Part shown: piece after piece, positions 1 to 8,443 of the stretch
Numbering within the stretch: position 1 is the first letter of the stretch
Layout of the letters: the number at the start of each line of letters is the position of its first letter
Assembly: GCA_964463485.1 (NCBI GenBank)
Contig: CAYXDO010000060.1
Span: 1-60,211, forward strand
Source: CAYXDO01 sp964463485
Lineage (GTDB): Bacteria; Myxococcota; Kuafuiibacteriia; Kuafuiibacteriales; Kuafuiibacteriaceae
Reading direction: 5' to 3'
Length of the DNA: 60,211 bases
Program-made: the position numbers and the translations under genes
The notes under the pieces: generated by a model
What the model was told of the DNA's origin: nothing
The model's input: the letters and a program-made list of their open reading frames with translations, nothing else
Database searches by the model: none

Positions 1-904
1 ACGCGACCTCGATCGCCGCGGCGACTTCCAACTTGGACTCGGACCGCTTCCGAGGTGGCGCGACCTCGAGCGCCGCGGCGACCTCCAACTTGGACTCGGA
101 CCGCTTCCGAGAAGGCGCGACCTCGACCGCGACTTCGACCTTCGACTCAGTCCGCTTCCGAGGAGGCGCGACCTCGACCTTCGACTCGGACCGCTTCCGC
201 GGGCCCTCCAGGGCCAGCAACTCATCTGGCGAGGCGGGCGCCGCCTCGGCCTTCGAGGCCGCGCGCTTCCTCGGCGCACCCTCCGTAGGTGTCGAGCTCA
301 CCGGGTGGAGCTTGGACGCCGACCGACTCCTCGGCGGACTCGCGTCGGCAGTCGGCTGGGCCGAGAGGTGCTCGCTCGGTTCGCGGTCCTCGGCCGACCG
401 CAACTCAGCTACGCCGTCACCGACCAACTCTCCGCGCGGGTGTTGGGCGGCCGGCAGCGACTCGCCGAGAAATCCGTCGAGGTCGAAGTCGAGCTCCGCC
501 ACCTGCTCCGGGGGCCTCCGCGCAACCTTCGCTCGCTGCGCCTCTCCCCCGGAATCGCTCGGCACCTTCGCGGATCGCAACACGTTCGGCTTGCTCGGCC
601 CTGCAGTGACCTTGGATGAAGCGCGCGGCGGGGCCTCCCTCTCGGCCTTAGGTGCGACTTCTGCCTTCGACGCGGATCGGGGCGGAGCTTCCGTCTCGGG
701 CGGCGAGGTGACTTCGACCTTGGAGATGGGTCGCAGCGGAGCCGCCCGCGAAGCGCTCGCACTTCGCGCGCGAGCCTCGGGACCAGCGTCGGGAGCCGTC
801 GGGCGCGCCGCCGAGACGACTCGCGGCTTGGCCGTGCTCGCAGCGCGAGGTGCCGGCGGGGGAGGCTCCGTCGGCCGATCCTCGTCGAGCTCCGACTCAC
901 TCAT
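1..904 (-). CDS. Disordered Arg/Lys/Glu/Ser repeat protein, C-terminus off the left edge
   Basis: An open frame runs from ATG at 904 off the left edge, so only about 301 N-terminal residues are present. The protein is low complexity: an acidic start (MSESELDEDRPTEPPPPAP), then Ala/Pro/Arg-rich sequence. From about residue 230 there are repeats of the form APPRKRSESKLEVA, at least five near-copies separated by short Ala/Val/Glu linkers. No signal peptide, membrane segment or catalytic motif is visible. The minus frame is preferred over the plus-strand frame here because the repeats have regular amphipathic protein periodicity and the start lies in the short spacer after ppiB. Function is unknown; charged repeats like these suit a tether, a nucleic-acid-binding tail or a scaffold, but that is only inference. 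Confidence 0.6.
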   Translation of the reverse strand, partial: MSESELDEDRPTEPPPPAPRAASTAKPRVVSAARPTAPDAGPEARARSASASRAAPLRPISKVEVTSPPETEAPPRSASKAEVAPKAEREAPPRASSKVTAGPSKPNVLRSAKVPSDSGGEAQRAKVARRPPEQVAELDFDLDGFLGESLPAAQHPRGELVGDGVAELRSAEDREPSEHLSAQPTADASPPRSRSASKLHPVSSTPTEGAPRKRAASKAEAAPASPDELLALEGPRKRSESKVEVAPPRKRTESKVEVAVEVAPSRKRSESKLEVAAALEVAPPRKRSESKLEVAAAIEVA

Positions 905-967
905 CCGGACCTCGAGGTGCACGCGGAGACATCATGAGTTGGATTCGCGAACCTCGGGAATCCAAAC

Positions 968-1474
968 TCAGGCCAGCTTGGCCGAGCGAATGACGACGTC
1001 TTCGGCCGGGGCGTCCTTGTCGAACTGACCCTTTGGGCCCGTCTGGACCTTCTTGATCGCGTCCACGACGTCCATGCCCGAAGCCACCTTTCCAAAAACG
1101 CAGTAGCCCCAACCCGTACCGTTCGGGGACGTGTGGTTGAGGAAGTCGTTGTTCTTCACGTTGACGAAGAACTGACAGGTGGCGCTGTGCGGGTCGGAGG
1201 TTCTCGCCATGGCCACGGTACCGAGTGTGTTCTTGAGCCCGTTCGTCGCCTCGTTCTGAATCGGCGCGCGCGTGGGCTTCTTGTTCTGGTGAACGTCGAA
1301 CCCACCGCCCTGAACCATGAACCCCTCGATCACTCGATGGAAGATCGTCCCGTCGTACTGACCGCTCTTCACGTAGTCGACGAAGTTGGCGACCGTCTTT
1401 GGCGCCTTGTCGGGCCAAAGCTCGAGAGTGATGGCTCCTTTGCTCGTGTCGAGCAAAACTTTGATCGTATTCAT
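968..1474 (-). CDS. ppiB: Peptidyl-prolyl cis-trans isomerase, cyclophilin B type
   Basis: Cyclophilin-type PPIase that speeds cis/trans isomerisation at Xaa-Pro bonds. The whole 168-residue protein is one cyclophilin domain close to E. coli PpiB. Visible hallmarks are FHRVIEGFMVQGGGF with the catalytic Arg, the NEATNGLKNTLGTVAMAR stretch, HSATCQFFVNV and the late GWGYCVFGKV segment. There is no signal peptide, so it should be cytoplasmic. Two consecutive ATG codons (1477 and 1474) lie after a GGGGAGAG ribosome-binding site; the second gives better spacing. It starts 20 bases after the peptide transporter gene ends and is probably cotranscribed with it. The family assignment is secure; the in vivo client is not known. 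Confidence 0.95.
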   Translation of the reverse strand: MNTIKVLLDTSKGAITLELWPDKAPKTVANFVDYVKSGQYDGTIFHRVIEGFMVQGGGFDVHQNKKPTRAPIQNEATNGLKNTLGTVAMARTSDPHSATCQFFVNVKNNDFLNHTSPNGTGWGYCVFGKVASGMDVVDAIKKVQTGPKGQFDKDAPAEDVVIRSAKLA

Positions 1475-1497
1475 CATCGTTCTCTCCCCCGCGACCT

Positions 1498-3408
1498 TCA
1501 ACGCGCGGCTTCTTGCAGGTACGTCTTGCCTTTGTACGTCGCCGCCAAGGCGGCGAAAATGCCCGAGGCCACCGCCATCAAGACCGTGAAGACCCAGAAG
1601 AACTGGGACAAGCTCAACACGGTCTCGAGCGGTGCCAAGAACGCGACGAGCACGTTTCCGCCCGTCACGCAGAGTAGCCAAAAACCCATGATCGTAGACT
1701 TCATCGACCGCGGCGCCTGAGTATAAGCGAACTCGAGGCCAGTCACCGACACCAAGACCTCGGCCGTCGTCATGACGATGTACTGAGCCACCTGCCACAG
1801 CACGTGCACTTTGTCTCCGGCATCGACGACGGACTCCATCCGCTCCTGGAGCAGCGCGGCGACGCCGAACGCCGCAGCCGACAAGAACATGCCGACGGTC
1901 ATCTTCTGGAGCGGTTTGATCGTGACGCCGCGCTTTTCGAGCGGCTTGTACACCGCCACGTTGAGCAGCGGGATGATCATCATGACCATCAGCGGGTTGA
2001 GCGCGGAGATTTGCGCGGCCTGCAGCTCCATCGTCGTCCGGTCGCCGCTCGACATGTCCATCACGAAACAAACCAACCCAACCACGACCACAGCCACGCC
2101 GACGCCAACCGAGAGAGCTTTCGGAAAGGGTCGATTCGAAACCCACGAAATCAGCCAGGCTCCGCCATACAGCGCGAGGGCCACGGTGCCGTAGACGAGC
2201 CACTTGGAGGTCAGCGCGGGCATCGACACCACGCGATCCATCTGCTTGGCTTGTTCGATCCAGGTGGAGGCGTGCTGATCGAACAAGGCCCAAAACACAC
2301 TCACCATGGAGAACACCACCATGATGCGGAGCACCGCCGGCGGACCCTCCGCCGCCTCGGCGCCGAATTTTTCCCGCGTGGTCTCGAAGAATCCCATTCC
2401 CGGCTTGCGTTGCGCGCGATTCTGAAGCGCGTGGAGGAACACCGCCACGAAGCCCGCATCCTGCTTCTTGTTTTGTCGCACTCGGGACAACAGGAGCCCT
2501 CCGGCGAACGCGACCGCGCTCAACAGGAAGTAGGACCATGAGGTCTGCGCCAAATTCGACAAGTACGCTCGGACATAGCGCCCGTAGAATTCGACCGTCG
2601 AGAGTCCCTCCGCGCTGCCATGCTCCACTTTGTCGCCGTGGACGAAGACCGCGGCGATCAACGCGATCACCGGGCTGAATAGCAATACACTCGACGCGAA
2701 GTCGAGCGCGCCGATCCGACCGCCAGGATTTGGCGGGACACGCACGAATCGATTCCGACCCGTCCAGAAAATCACCGCCGCGATGGCCATGAAAATCCCG
2801 GGAACGCCAAACGCGACCTCGGGTCCATACACCTTGTAGAGAACCGGCGTAATCAGCGTGGAGAAGAACGAGCCGAAGTTGATGATGAAGTAGAAGATCT
2901 GAAAGACCTTGGTCACGAGGTGACCATTCTTCTTGGAAAATTGATCTCCCACGTTGGCGGACACACACGGCTTGATCCCGCCAGAGCCGATCGCGATCAG
3001 TGCGAGGCCCAAATACATACCCATTTCGGCCGCTCCAAAGTTGCCCGTGGAATCGAAGCGACCGGCGACCGCGAGCACCCCATGCCCGGCCACGTAAATC
3101 AGCGAGACCCAGAAGATGACGAGATACTTTCCGAGCAGCCGGTCGGCCAGGATCGCGCCGATCATCGGGAAGGCGTAGACCGCCGCCATGAAGAGATGGG
3201 CGACCGCGGTGGCCTTCGACTTCGAGACACCCGCGTCCATCGTGTGGGCGTAGAGCGTGCCGAGATACGTGTAGAGAATCGCGCGCATCCCGTAGTACGA
3301 GAAGCGCTCCGCACCTTCGTTGCCGACGATGAACGGGATCCCGGCGGGGAAGAGGTTGCTCTTCTCGGCGCTCTGTTCCCGCTCGAGCGGGGTCGCGGCT
3401 GCGGTCAT
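1498..3408 (-). CDS. Proton-dependent oligopeptide transporter (POT/PTR2 family)
   Basis: Inner-membrane proton symporter for di- and tripeptides. The N-terminal helix carries the family ExxERF(S)YYG motif (EGAERFSYYGMRAIL). Further on are FYFIINFGS (the FYxxINxG signature), FALFDQH-type sequence written WALFDQHASTW, and GLEFAYTQAPRSMKS, the PTR2 C-terminal signature. About 12 to 14 hydrophobic segments are visible over 636 residues, longer than the usual 500 because of an extended central region (about residues 250-380), as seen in several Bacteroidetes and delta-proteobacterial members. The start is unclear: TTG at 3444 would overlap the protease gene upstream, while ATG at 3408 leaves a 13-base gap and is preferred. 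ppiB follows in the same direction. Confidence 0.93.
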   Translation of the reverse strand: MTAAATPLEREQSAEKSNLFPAGIPFIVGNEGAERFSYYGMRAILYTYLGTLYAHTMDAGVSKSKATAVAHLFMAAVYAFPMIGAILADRLLGKYLVIFWVSLIYVAGHGVLAVAGRFDSTGNFGAAEMGMYLGLALIAIGSGGIKPCVSANVGDQFSKKNGHLVTKVFQIFYFIINFGSFFSTLITPVLYKVYGPEVAFGVPGIFMAIAAVIFWTGRNRFVRVPPNPGGRIGALDFASSVLLFSPVIALIAAVFVHGDKVEHGSAEGLSTVEFYGRYVRAYLSNLAQTSWSYFLLSAVAFAGGLLLSRVRQNKKQDAGFVAVFLHALQNRAQRKPGMGFFETTREKFGAEAAEGPPAVLRIMVVFSMVSVFWALFDQHASTWIEQAKQMDRVVSMPALTSKWLVYGTVALALYGGAWLISWVSNRPFPKALSVGVGVAVVVVGLVCFVMDMSSGDRTTMELQAAQISALNPLMVMMIIPLLNVAVYKPLEKRGVTIKPLQKMTVGMFLSAAAFGVAALLQERMESVVDAGDKVHVLWQVAQYIVMTTAEVLVSVTGLEFAYTQAPRSMKSTIMGFWLLCVTGGNVLVAFLAPLETVLSLSQFFWVFTVLMAVASGIFAALAATYKGKTYLQEAAR

Positions 3409-3421
3409 CGCCGCGGAGATG

Positions 3422-5335
3422 TCACGTGCGTGCGGGTTTGACAACCGTAGGCGCGCGGACCCGTCGCGCGACGGCCAGAGCCGCCAACACCAGAGCCGCC
3501 CACAAGAGCATCACGAGCCCCCCGCGCGGGCCTAGGCTGCCCGTATCGGTCCGGCATGAGCAGCCCCCTCCGCACTCGGGGTCGCAGGGACAGTCAGCGT
3601 CGCAGTCCTTGGTCGAGTCGCAAGAGCAGTAACCTGGGTTCGTGGTGGTCGTGATGATCTCGCGCCGATTTTCACCCGGCGAGTTGGTGAAGGTCTGGGG
3701 CCAGCACAGCCCGTCGACCGCTCCTTCGCGCGGCAGGCACTTGAAGCCGGCGTCGCAGCTCGCGGAGTCGGTGACCGTGCAGGCTTTGGTACAGAGTTGA
3801 TTCTCCCCGTAGGTCCGACACGTGCGTGACTGGCACTCCTCGTCGGAGAGGCAAGCCTCTCCTAGATATTTGAAGCCCGAGTTCGGGATACACAACCCAT
3901 CGACGCACTGAGTATTCGCGGCGCAGGTGAGCTGTCCGTCGCAGAACTGATAACAGAGCGCGCTGTCCATCCCGAAGTTCTCGTCGAAGAAACAGCCCGA
4001 GTCAGATCCCCCGCAGACCTCTGGGATGCAAGGACCTCCGACGGGAACGAGATCGAAACACGCCGCCACGTTGCTGCGGTCCGCCACTGGCAAACACACG
4101 AGGCTCGGGATGTCTCGCACGCAAGGTTGTCCGATCATGCCGGTGCTGCATTCGAGGTAGCAGAAGAACAAACCGCTCCCCGAGAAGTACTCGGCGCAGA
4201 CGTGGTTGGGCTTGCAACCTCCGTTCGAGAAACAAGGCTCGTTGTGGCCTCCGCGGCCCTTCGGATTGCAGATCCCTTCGATGGGTGCGCACACGCCGCC
4301 GCTTTGTCCGAGCCCGTCCACGAGCTCACACCGATACCCTTCCGGGCAGGAAGCCGCTCCAGGAGTAGGATCGCAAGCTCGCGTGCAAAAGGGTTGAAAT
4401 GAGTTGTACCCAGGAACTTTCAAACACAATCCGGTGGAGCACTGAGCGGAGGCCGAGCACTGGTCGCAGAGCTCGTCGACGGGTACGGGAGCGAGACAGT
4501 AGGCGGTGTCCGCGGACGTCGGTGAGCAGTCATACCCAGGAGGGCAGCCGTCGGCTCGGCCCGCCGTGCAGGGTGCGGTGCAGTAATTTCGACCGATCAA
4601 TGGGTCTTCCGCGCACAGCGACGAGACACAGTCGGTGTTGGCTTGGCAAGGCGCGCCTACGGCCCCAGTGCCCTCCTGACCGGGCTGAGTTGGGTTGTTC
4701 TCGGTCGGAGCGGGCTGACCGTTCGGGTACAACGAACAAATCCCGTTGATGTCGTCTGATCTGGGCGCGCGTTGAATGCCCTTGTTGTTCGATGGAAACA
4801 TCACCGCGTTGGTGTCGGAGCTGTGCGCGAGCCCGAAGAAGTGACCGATCTCGTGAAAGAGCACAGTCTCGAGATCGACCTTCTGCGGAGTCACATCGGC
4901 GTCGACGGTCGTCCACTGCCAATTCACGGAGTTCGCGATGATATCCGCGTCCGTGATCGCGCCGGTGCCGGTGTTGTAGAAGGTGTAAGTGAACGCCAGC
5001 GTCGCCTGCTGGCCGGCCGGCCAGAGCCCCGCGTCGTTGATCCAGAAGATTTGGTTGATTCGATCCGCGGACACGGATCCGGGGCCTTGCCAAGTCTGCT
5101 CTTCGAAAGTCAGGTACGAGCACGCGACGCTCTGCCAGGTCTGAAAAGCCTTGCGGACGGCCACCAAGTCAGAGCCATCGGTGACTTCGGGCGCGCCATT
5201 GGGTTCGAGCATATAGGTGACCGGAGTCCCGACGGGGTTCGCCCATTTGTAGCCCTGCGTTGAAAAGGCCCAGGTCGGCGCCGCTCCAGAACAAAGGGCA
5301 AAGCCGAGAGCCGCCGCGTATCCCGTACACCGCAC
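3422..5335 (-). CDS. Secreted matrixin-like zinc metalloprotease with Cys-rich repeats and MYXO-CTERM-like tail
   Basis: Exported protein of about 637 residues. After a signal peptide (hydrophobic core then a cut near APTWAFS) comes a metzincin catalytic domain with the zinc motif HEIGHFFGLAH and a downstream Met-turn (AVMFPS). The following 350 residues hold five or more cysteine-rich modules of the form G-x2-C-x4-D/G-C-x-S-x2-C, common in myxobacterial surface proteins. The C-terminus has GGGCSCRT, a linker, a hydrophobic helix (LVMLLWAALVLAALAVA) and an Arg-rich end. That order of Cys pair, transmembrane helix and RR is the MYXO-CTERM sorting-signal layout. GTG at 5335 is preferred over ATG at 5392 because it gives a compact signal peptide and leaves room for the divergent gene's promoter; ATG 5392 remains possible. 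Likely cell-surface anchored. Confidence 0.88.
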   Translation of the reverse strand: MRCTGYAAALGFALCSGAAPTWAFSTQGYKWANPVGTPVTYMLEPNGAPEVTDGSDLVAVRKAFQTWQSVACSYLTFEEQTWQGPGSVSADRINQIFWINDAGLWPAGQQATLAFTYTFYNTGTGAITDADIIANSVNWQWTTVDADVTPQKVDLETVLFHEIGHFFGLAHSSDTNAVMFPSNNKGIQRAPRSDDINGICSLYPNGQPAPTENNPTQPGQEGTGAVGAPCQANTDCVSSLCAEDPLIGRNYCTAPCTAGRADGCPPGYDCSPTSADTAYCLAPVPVDELCDQCSASAQCSTGLCLKVPGYNSFQPFCTRACDPTPGAASCPEGYRCELVDGLGQSGGVCAPIEGICNPKGRGGHNEPCFSNGGCKPNHVCAEYFSGSGLFFCYLECSTGMIGQPCVRDIPSLVCLPVADRSNVAACFDLVPVGGPCIPEVCGGSDSGCFFDENFGMDSALCYQFCDGQLTCAANTQCVDGLCIPNSGFKYLGEACLSDEECQSRTCRTYGENQLCTKACTVTDSASCDAGFKCLPREGAVDGLCWPQTFTNSPGENRREIITTTTNPGYCSCDSTKDCDADCPCDPECGGGCSCRTDTGSLGPRGGLVMLLWAALVLAALAVARRVRAPTVVKPART

Positions 5336-5394
5336 GGATCGAGTATACAGGACTGCGGCTCGTCTTCGGCTGGTCGACGAGCAAGGAAACATTC

Positions 5395-6459
5395 ATGGAA
5401 CGCGTAGACGTCCTCGTCCTAGGCGCGACGACCGAAGGGCTCGCCGCCGCTCGAGCCGCAGCCGTTGGGGGCGTGCGTGTCGCGCTCGTCGACGCGGAGC
5501 CCTTGCTCGAAGAAGACCCCACGCTTCATGCCGTGCTCCCCGGTGAGCTCGAGCTGATCGGCATCGAACCGAAGAACGCCGAGCGATCGATCGAGAAGCT
5601 CCAGGTCGCCGCGCAACCCAAGACGGCCATCGGCGGGGAGCTCGTTCGGTATGTGCTGCGCGCCGACGCGATCATCGAGCACATCGCGCAGACGGCACGG
5701 CGACAAGGCGTAGAGCTTCGGTACGGCGTCGGATCGCTCGAGCTCAGCCACGACGCCGCGGGTTGGCTCGTGAAGCCCGCCGAGGCCGAGCCCCTTCGCG
5801 CAGAAGCGATCGTGGTCGCCGACGGCGCTCGATCGCCGGCGCTCCTCGATCTCGGGCTCTTCGATGTCTTTCGGGTCAGCGAATCGAGCGCGGGGATCTT
5901 GAGCTACCTGTCGGCCACGTGGGTGCTTGGCGAGAACGCGGGATCGTACGATGCGATCCACGTGCTCGAGACGCGCGGGCCGCTCGGCGCGATGTGGCTC
6001 GTTCCAGGAAATCACAGCGCGAGCGTGGCCATCGGCCCGGTGTGGCGGGGCGTCGCCAAGCCCCAATACGATTGGGCGTCGCAGAGCGATCGCGTCGTGC
6101 CGCTCCTGCTCGACCAGGCGGCCACGGAGCTTCGGTTGCCGAATCGCCCGGTGTTCATCGACCTGATCGAGACGCGCATCGACGCGCTTCACGCGCCCAC
6201 CACCTTCGATCGCGGAGTCGCAGTCGGGACCGCCACCGGACATGGGCCCCGCGCGCCCTTGCTGTCGTGCGGAGCGATGGCGCGAGCGGGCGCGACCGCC
6301 GGGCGCGTCCTGGCCGAGGCCGTCAAGACGAAATCCGTCGGCGCGGCGGCGCTCGCTAGAGCCATGGCGGAGCCGCTCGCGGAGCTCTCCGAGTGGTGCC
6401 CTGCGCAGCTCGCGCTCGAAGCCAGAGGGATGAGGCATCCGCGCGCCCGAGCCCTCTGA
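5395..6459 (+). CDS. FAD-dependent oxidoreductase-like protein (geranylgeranyl reductase/FixC-like fold)
   Basis: The 354-residue protein begins with a Rossmann beta-alpha-beta unit, VDVLVLGATTEGLAAARAAA, ending at an acidic residue (ALVDAEPL) as in FAD-binding reductases. The usual GxGxxG is degraded to GATTEG, so FAD binding is plausible but not proven. A later stretch (GVAVGTATGHGPRAPLLSCGAMARAGATAG) resembles the second FAD-contacting segment of aromatic hydroxylase and geranylgeranyl-reductase folds, in which a GDAA-type motif is usual and is missing here. The ATG follows an AAGGAAA ribosome-binding site. It is divergent from the metalloprotease gene and followed by an unknown gene in the same direction. 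The substrate cannot be told; a non-catalytic relative of the family is also possible. Confidence 0.7.
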   Translation: MERVDVLVLGATTEGLAAARAAAVGGVRVALVDAEPLLEEDPTLHAVLPGELELIGIEPKNAERSIEKLQVAAQPKTAIGGELVRYVLRADAIIEHIAQTARRQGVELRYGVGSLELSHDAAGWLVKPAEAEPLRAEAIVVADGARSPALLDLGLFDVFRVSESSAGILSYLSATWVLGENAGSYDAIHVLETRGPLGAMWLVPGNHSASVAIGPVWRGVAKPQYDWASQSDRVVPLLLDQAATELRLPNRPVFIDLIETRIDALHAPTTFDRGVAVGTATGHGPRAPLLSCGAMARAGATAGRVLAEAVKTKSVGAAALARAMAEPLAELSEWCPAQLALEARGMRHPRARAL

Positions 6460-6550
6460 GCTCGAAGGGATCGATCAGGGTCATGTCATCCGAACGGGGC
6501 AAACGGGGCGCCCTCGATCGAACGAACGAAATCGACGGAGCACCGCGTTC

Positions 6551-7297
6551 ATGAGCCGACGACTCGCGCGCTACCACGTTCACTTGTTCGAGTGGCATTG
6601 CCGGACTTTTCATCCCTTCGACCGACACCTCACGGACGCCGAGCTCGAGTACCTCGACGCGAGCTTCGCGTTGGCGGACAAGGAAGACGAACGACCTACG
6701 ACAGGCTATCGGCACTTCAGCTACTACAGCTACAGCCACCGCGTTCGCGGTCGCGAGGTCAACTCCACGCGATTTGCCTACGGTACACTCTCCAAGCCGG
6801 ATCTCTTGTGGCCCAAGGCGCACACCGTGATCGAAGATCGCCGGATCGAGCTGCGCCGAGCGCTCCCTGGTTTCGAAACGTTTGGATTTTACGGACTCGG
6901 TTGGGATTTCTTGGAAGGTCACTTCAAGGTCTATTTTCGAGTCGAGGACGTCGATGCGCTCAGCCCTGCATATCGCGAGCTCATGATCGATCCGCCCCCC
7001 CACCGCAGAGAGGGGCTCGTCTCCGCGACCTTCGTGGGCACGGACCTCGTGGAGCGCAAGGTCTATTTTTATCCGATCGAAGAGCGTGAGTCGTCGGAAC
7101 GAGCGCTCCGGACCGTGACCATGGCGACCTCGGCGCGCGGATCGATCTCGCAGCTCGACGTTCCGGGATCGGAAGCTTGGCGTAACGCGCTCAACGACGA
7201 GGGTCGCCGAATCGTCGACCTCTACACCTCCGTCGGCGAACGGCTCGACACGCTCGCCCTCGAAGGACCCGACGCGTTCACGCTTTACTTCCCGTAG
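6551..7297 (+). CDS. Conserved-looking cytoplasmic protein of unknown function
   Basis: A 248-residue soluble protein with no signal peptide or membrane segment. It is rich in aromatic residues, for example RHFSYYSYSHRVRG, FYGLGWDFLEGHFKVYFR and RKVYFYPIEE. The repeated K-V-Y-F strands separated by about 65 residues suggest a beta-rich barrel built from repeated units. The pattern loosely recalls aromatic prenyltransferase barrels, but I see no diagnostic residues and do not assign that function. Codon use and GC content match the neighbours, and a GGAG lies about 10 bases before the ATG. It sits 91 bases downstream of the FAD-oxidoreductase-like gene and may be cotranscribed with it. Confidence 0.65.
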   Translation: MSRRLARYHVHLFEWHCRTFHPFDRHLTDAELEYLDASFALADKEDERPTTGYRHFSYYSYSHRVRGREVNSTRFAYGTLSKPDLLWPKAHTVIEDRRIELRRALPGFETFGFYGLGWDFLEGHFKVYFRVEDVDALSPAYRELMIDPPPHRREGLVSATFVGTDLVERKVYFYPIEERESSERALRTVTMATSARGSISQLDVPGSEAWRNALNDEGRRIVDLYTSVGERLDTLALEGPDAFTLYFP

Positions 7298-7397
7298 GGC
7301 GCCGCAAGGCTCGTTCCGCGTGCGTTGACTTCCCCTTAGCTGACGTGCGAAACACCAAGAGGGCTCACGGTGAGCCCCATGACCGGGAGGTTCGAGC

Positions 7398-8381
7398 GTG
7401 TTCGTTGGTGGAGCAGGAAATTATCAGGCGCTACAGCAGTACCTACAGTTCAACAACAATCTCCAGAACGAGCTTCAGGGGGCGGTGCAACGGGCCGCCG
7501 CGAAGACGCTCATGGACCAAGCCTCCGGCCTCATGCCGCCGAACATGGACATGTTCCTCGGCACGCCGAGCTGCATGGCCGGCAGTGTCATGGATCCTTC
7601 CATGGCATGCGGGCGCATGGGCATGCCGTCGTATTTGAGCAACGAGCAGCTTGGCGCCGAGCAGGTCGGCGTCGAGCGAACCGTCGTCGACGGCCAGTCC
7701 CAAGCCAAGAAAGGATCCGGCGTTCAGCCCACGGTCCAAGAGAAGCCGATCATGCTGTCCCCGCAACAGGTCGAAGCCAAGATCGCGACCGATCCCATGT
7801 TCCGCGCGCGCATGGAGCAGAAGCTCGGCGGCCGGATCATGCTCGACGGCAACGCCGACGGAAACATCACGGTCGAGCGCCCGCTGCCCTTCGCTGGCGG
7901 CATGCCCGGCGGCCTCGGCAACATCCAGCAGGGATGTATGGGCTACATGAACCGGATGGACGCGACGATGGGTGCGGCGCTCGGCGCGGCCCTCGGCCAG
8001 CAGCTCCTCCAGCAGAGCGCCGCGCAGCTCGCACAGCAATTCAGCGGCGCTTGCACGGGCCCGTTCATGCCGCCGCAGTCCGCGCTCGAAGCGGCCTACA
8101 AAGCGGGACAGGCGTCCGGCTTCGGTCAGGGATTCGCGGCCGGACAAGCCACCGGCTACGCACAAGGGTTGCTCGGCGGAACTCAGGGCCTTCCGGGTGC
8201 TTGCGGCTGTAACTTCCCCGGCCTTCCCAACCCCGCGCAGCTCGGCCAAGCCATCGATCAGATGATGTCGAACGTGGTCGGCATGCATGGCTGCCTCGCC
8301 AACACCGCCGCCGTGTTCGCGCAGGCGCAGGCCAGCATGGCCGCGTGGCAGGTCCAAGCGCTCGGACTCCCGCGCAACTGA
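7398..8381 (+). CDS. Gly/Met/Gln-rich protein, candidate secreted substrate of the adjacent chaperone
   Basis: A 327-residue protein of unusual composition, very rich in Gly, Ala, Gln and Met, with scattered Cys residues (SCMAG, GCMGY, GACGCNF). It lacks a Sec signal peptide and has no long hydrophobic helix. The middle has alternating Gly/Ala/Gln stretches such as GQASGFGQGFAAGQATGYAQG, and the C-terminal third is predicted amphipathic helix. The GTG start is supported by a GGGAGG ribosome-binding site eight bases upstream. It lies 62 bases before an LcrH/SycD-like TPR chaperone gene, the position often held by translocator or effector substrates in type III loci. I therefore infer that it is the chaperone's partner. 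No known effector family is recognised. Confidence 0.7.
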   Translation: MFVGGAGNYQALQQYLQFNNNLQNELQGAVQRAAAKTLMDQASGLMPPNMDMFLGTPSCMAGSVMDPSMACGRMGMPSYLSNEQLGAEQVGVERTVVDGQSQAKKGSGVQPTVQEKPIMLSPQQVEAKIATDPMFRARMEQKLGGRIMLDGNADGNITVERPLPFAGGMPGGLGNIQQGCMGYMNRMDATMGAALGAALGQQLLQQSAAQLAQQFSGACTGPFMPPQSALEAAYKAGQASGFGQGFAAGQATGYAQGLLGGTQGLPGACGCNFPGLPNPAQLGQAIDQMMSNVVGMHGCLANTAAVFAQAQASMAAWQVQALGLPRN

Positions 8382-8443
8382 TTTCGTAAATTCAGCCCGC
8401 GCCGAACCTCGCGCGCGGCGCTTCCACTTCGAGAAAGCCAGCC

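Noticed and set aside
33..1028. Plus-strand frame of 331 residues opposite the left-edge gene
   Set aside because: Its sequence is the antisense reading of the minus-strand repeats; the minus frame has coherent repeat units and a sensible start.
968..2968. Long minus frame that joins ppiB to sequence upstream
   Set aside because: Only the last 169 codons are cyclophilin; the upstream part is a shadow of the POT transporter gene in another frame.
6551..7297. Aromatic prenyltransferase (ABBA) assignment
   Set aside because: The two K-V-Y-F strands are suggestive, but the diagnostic residues are not visible.
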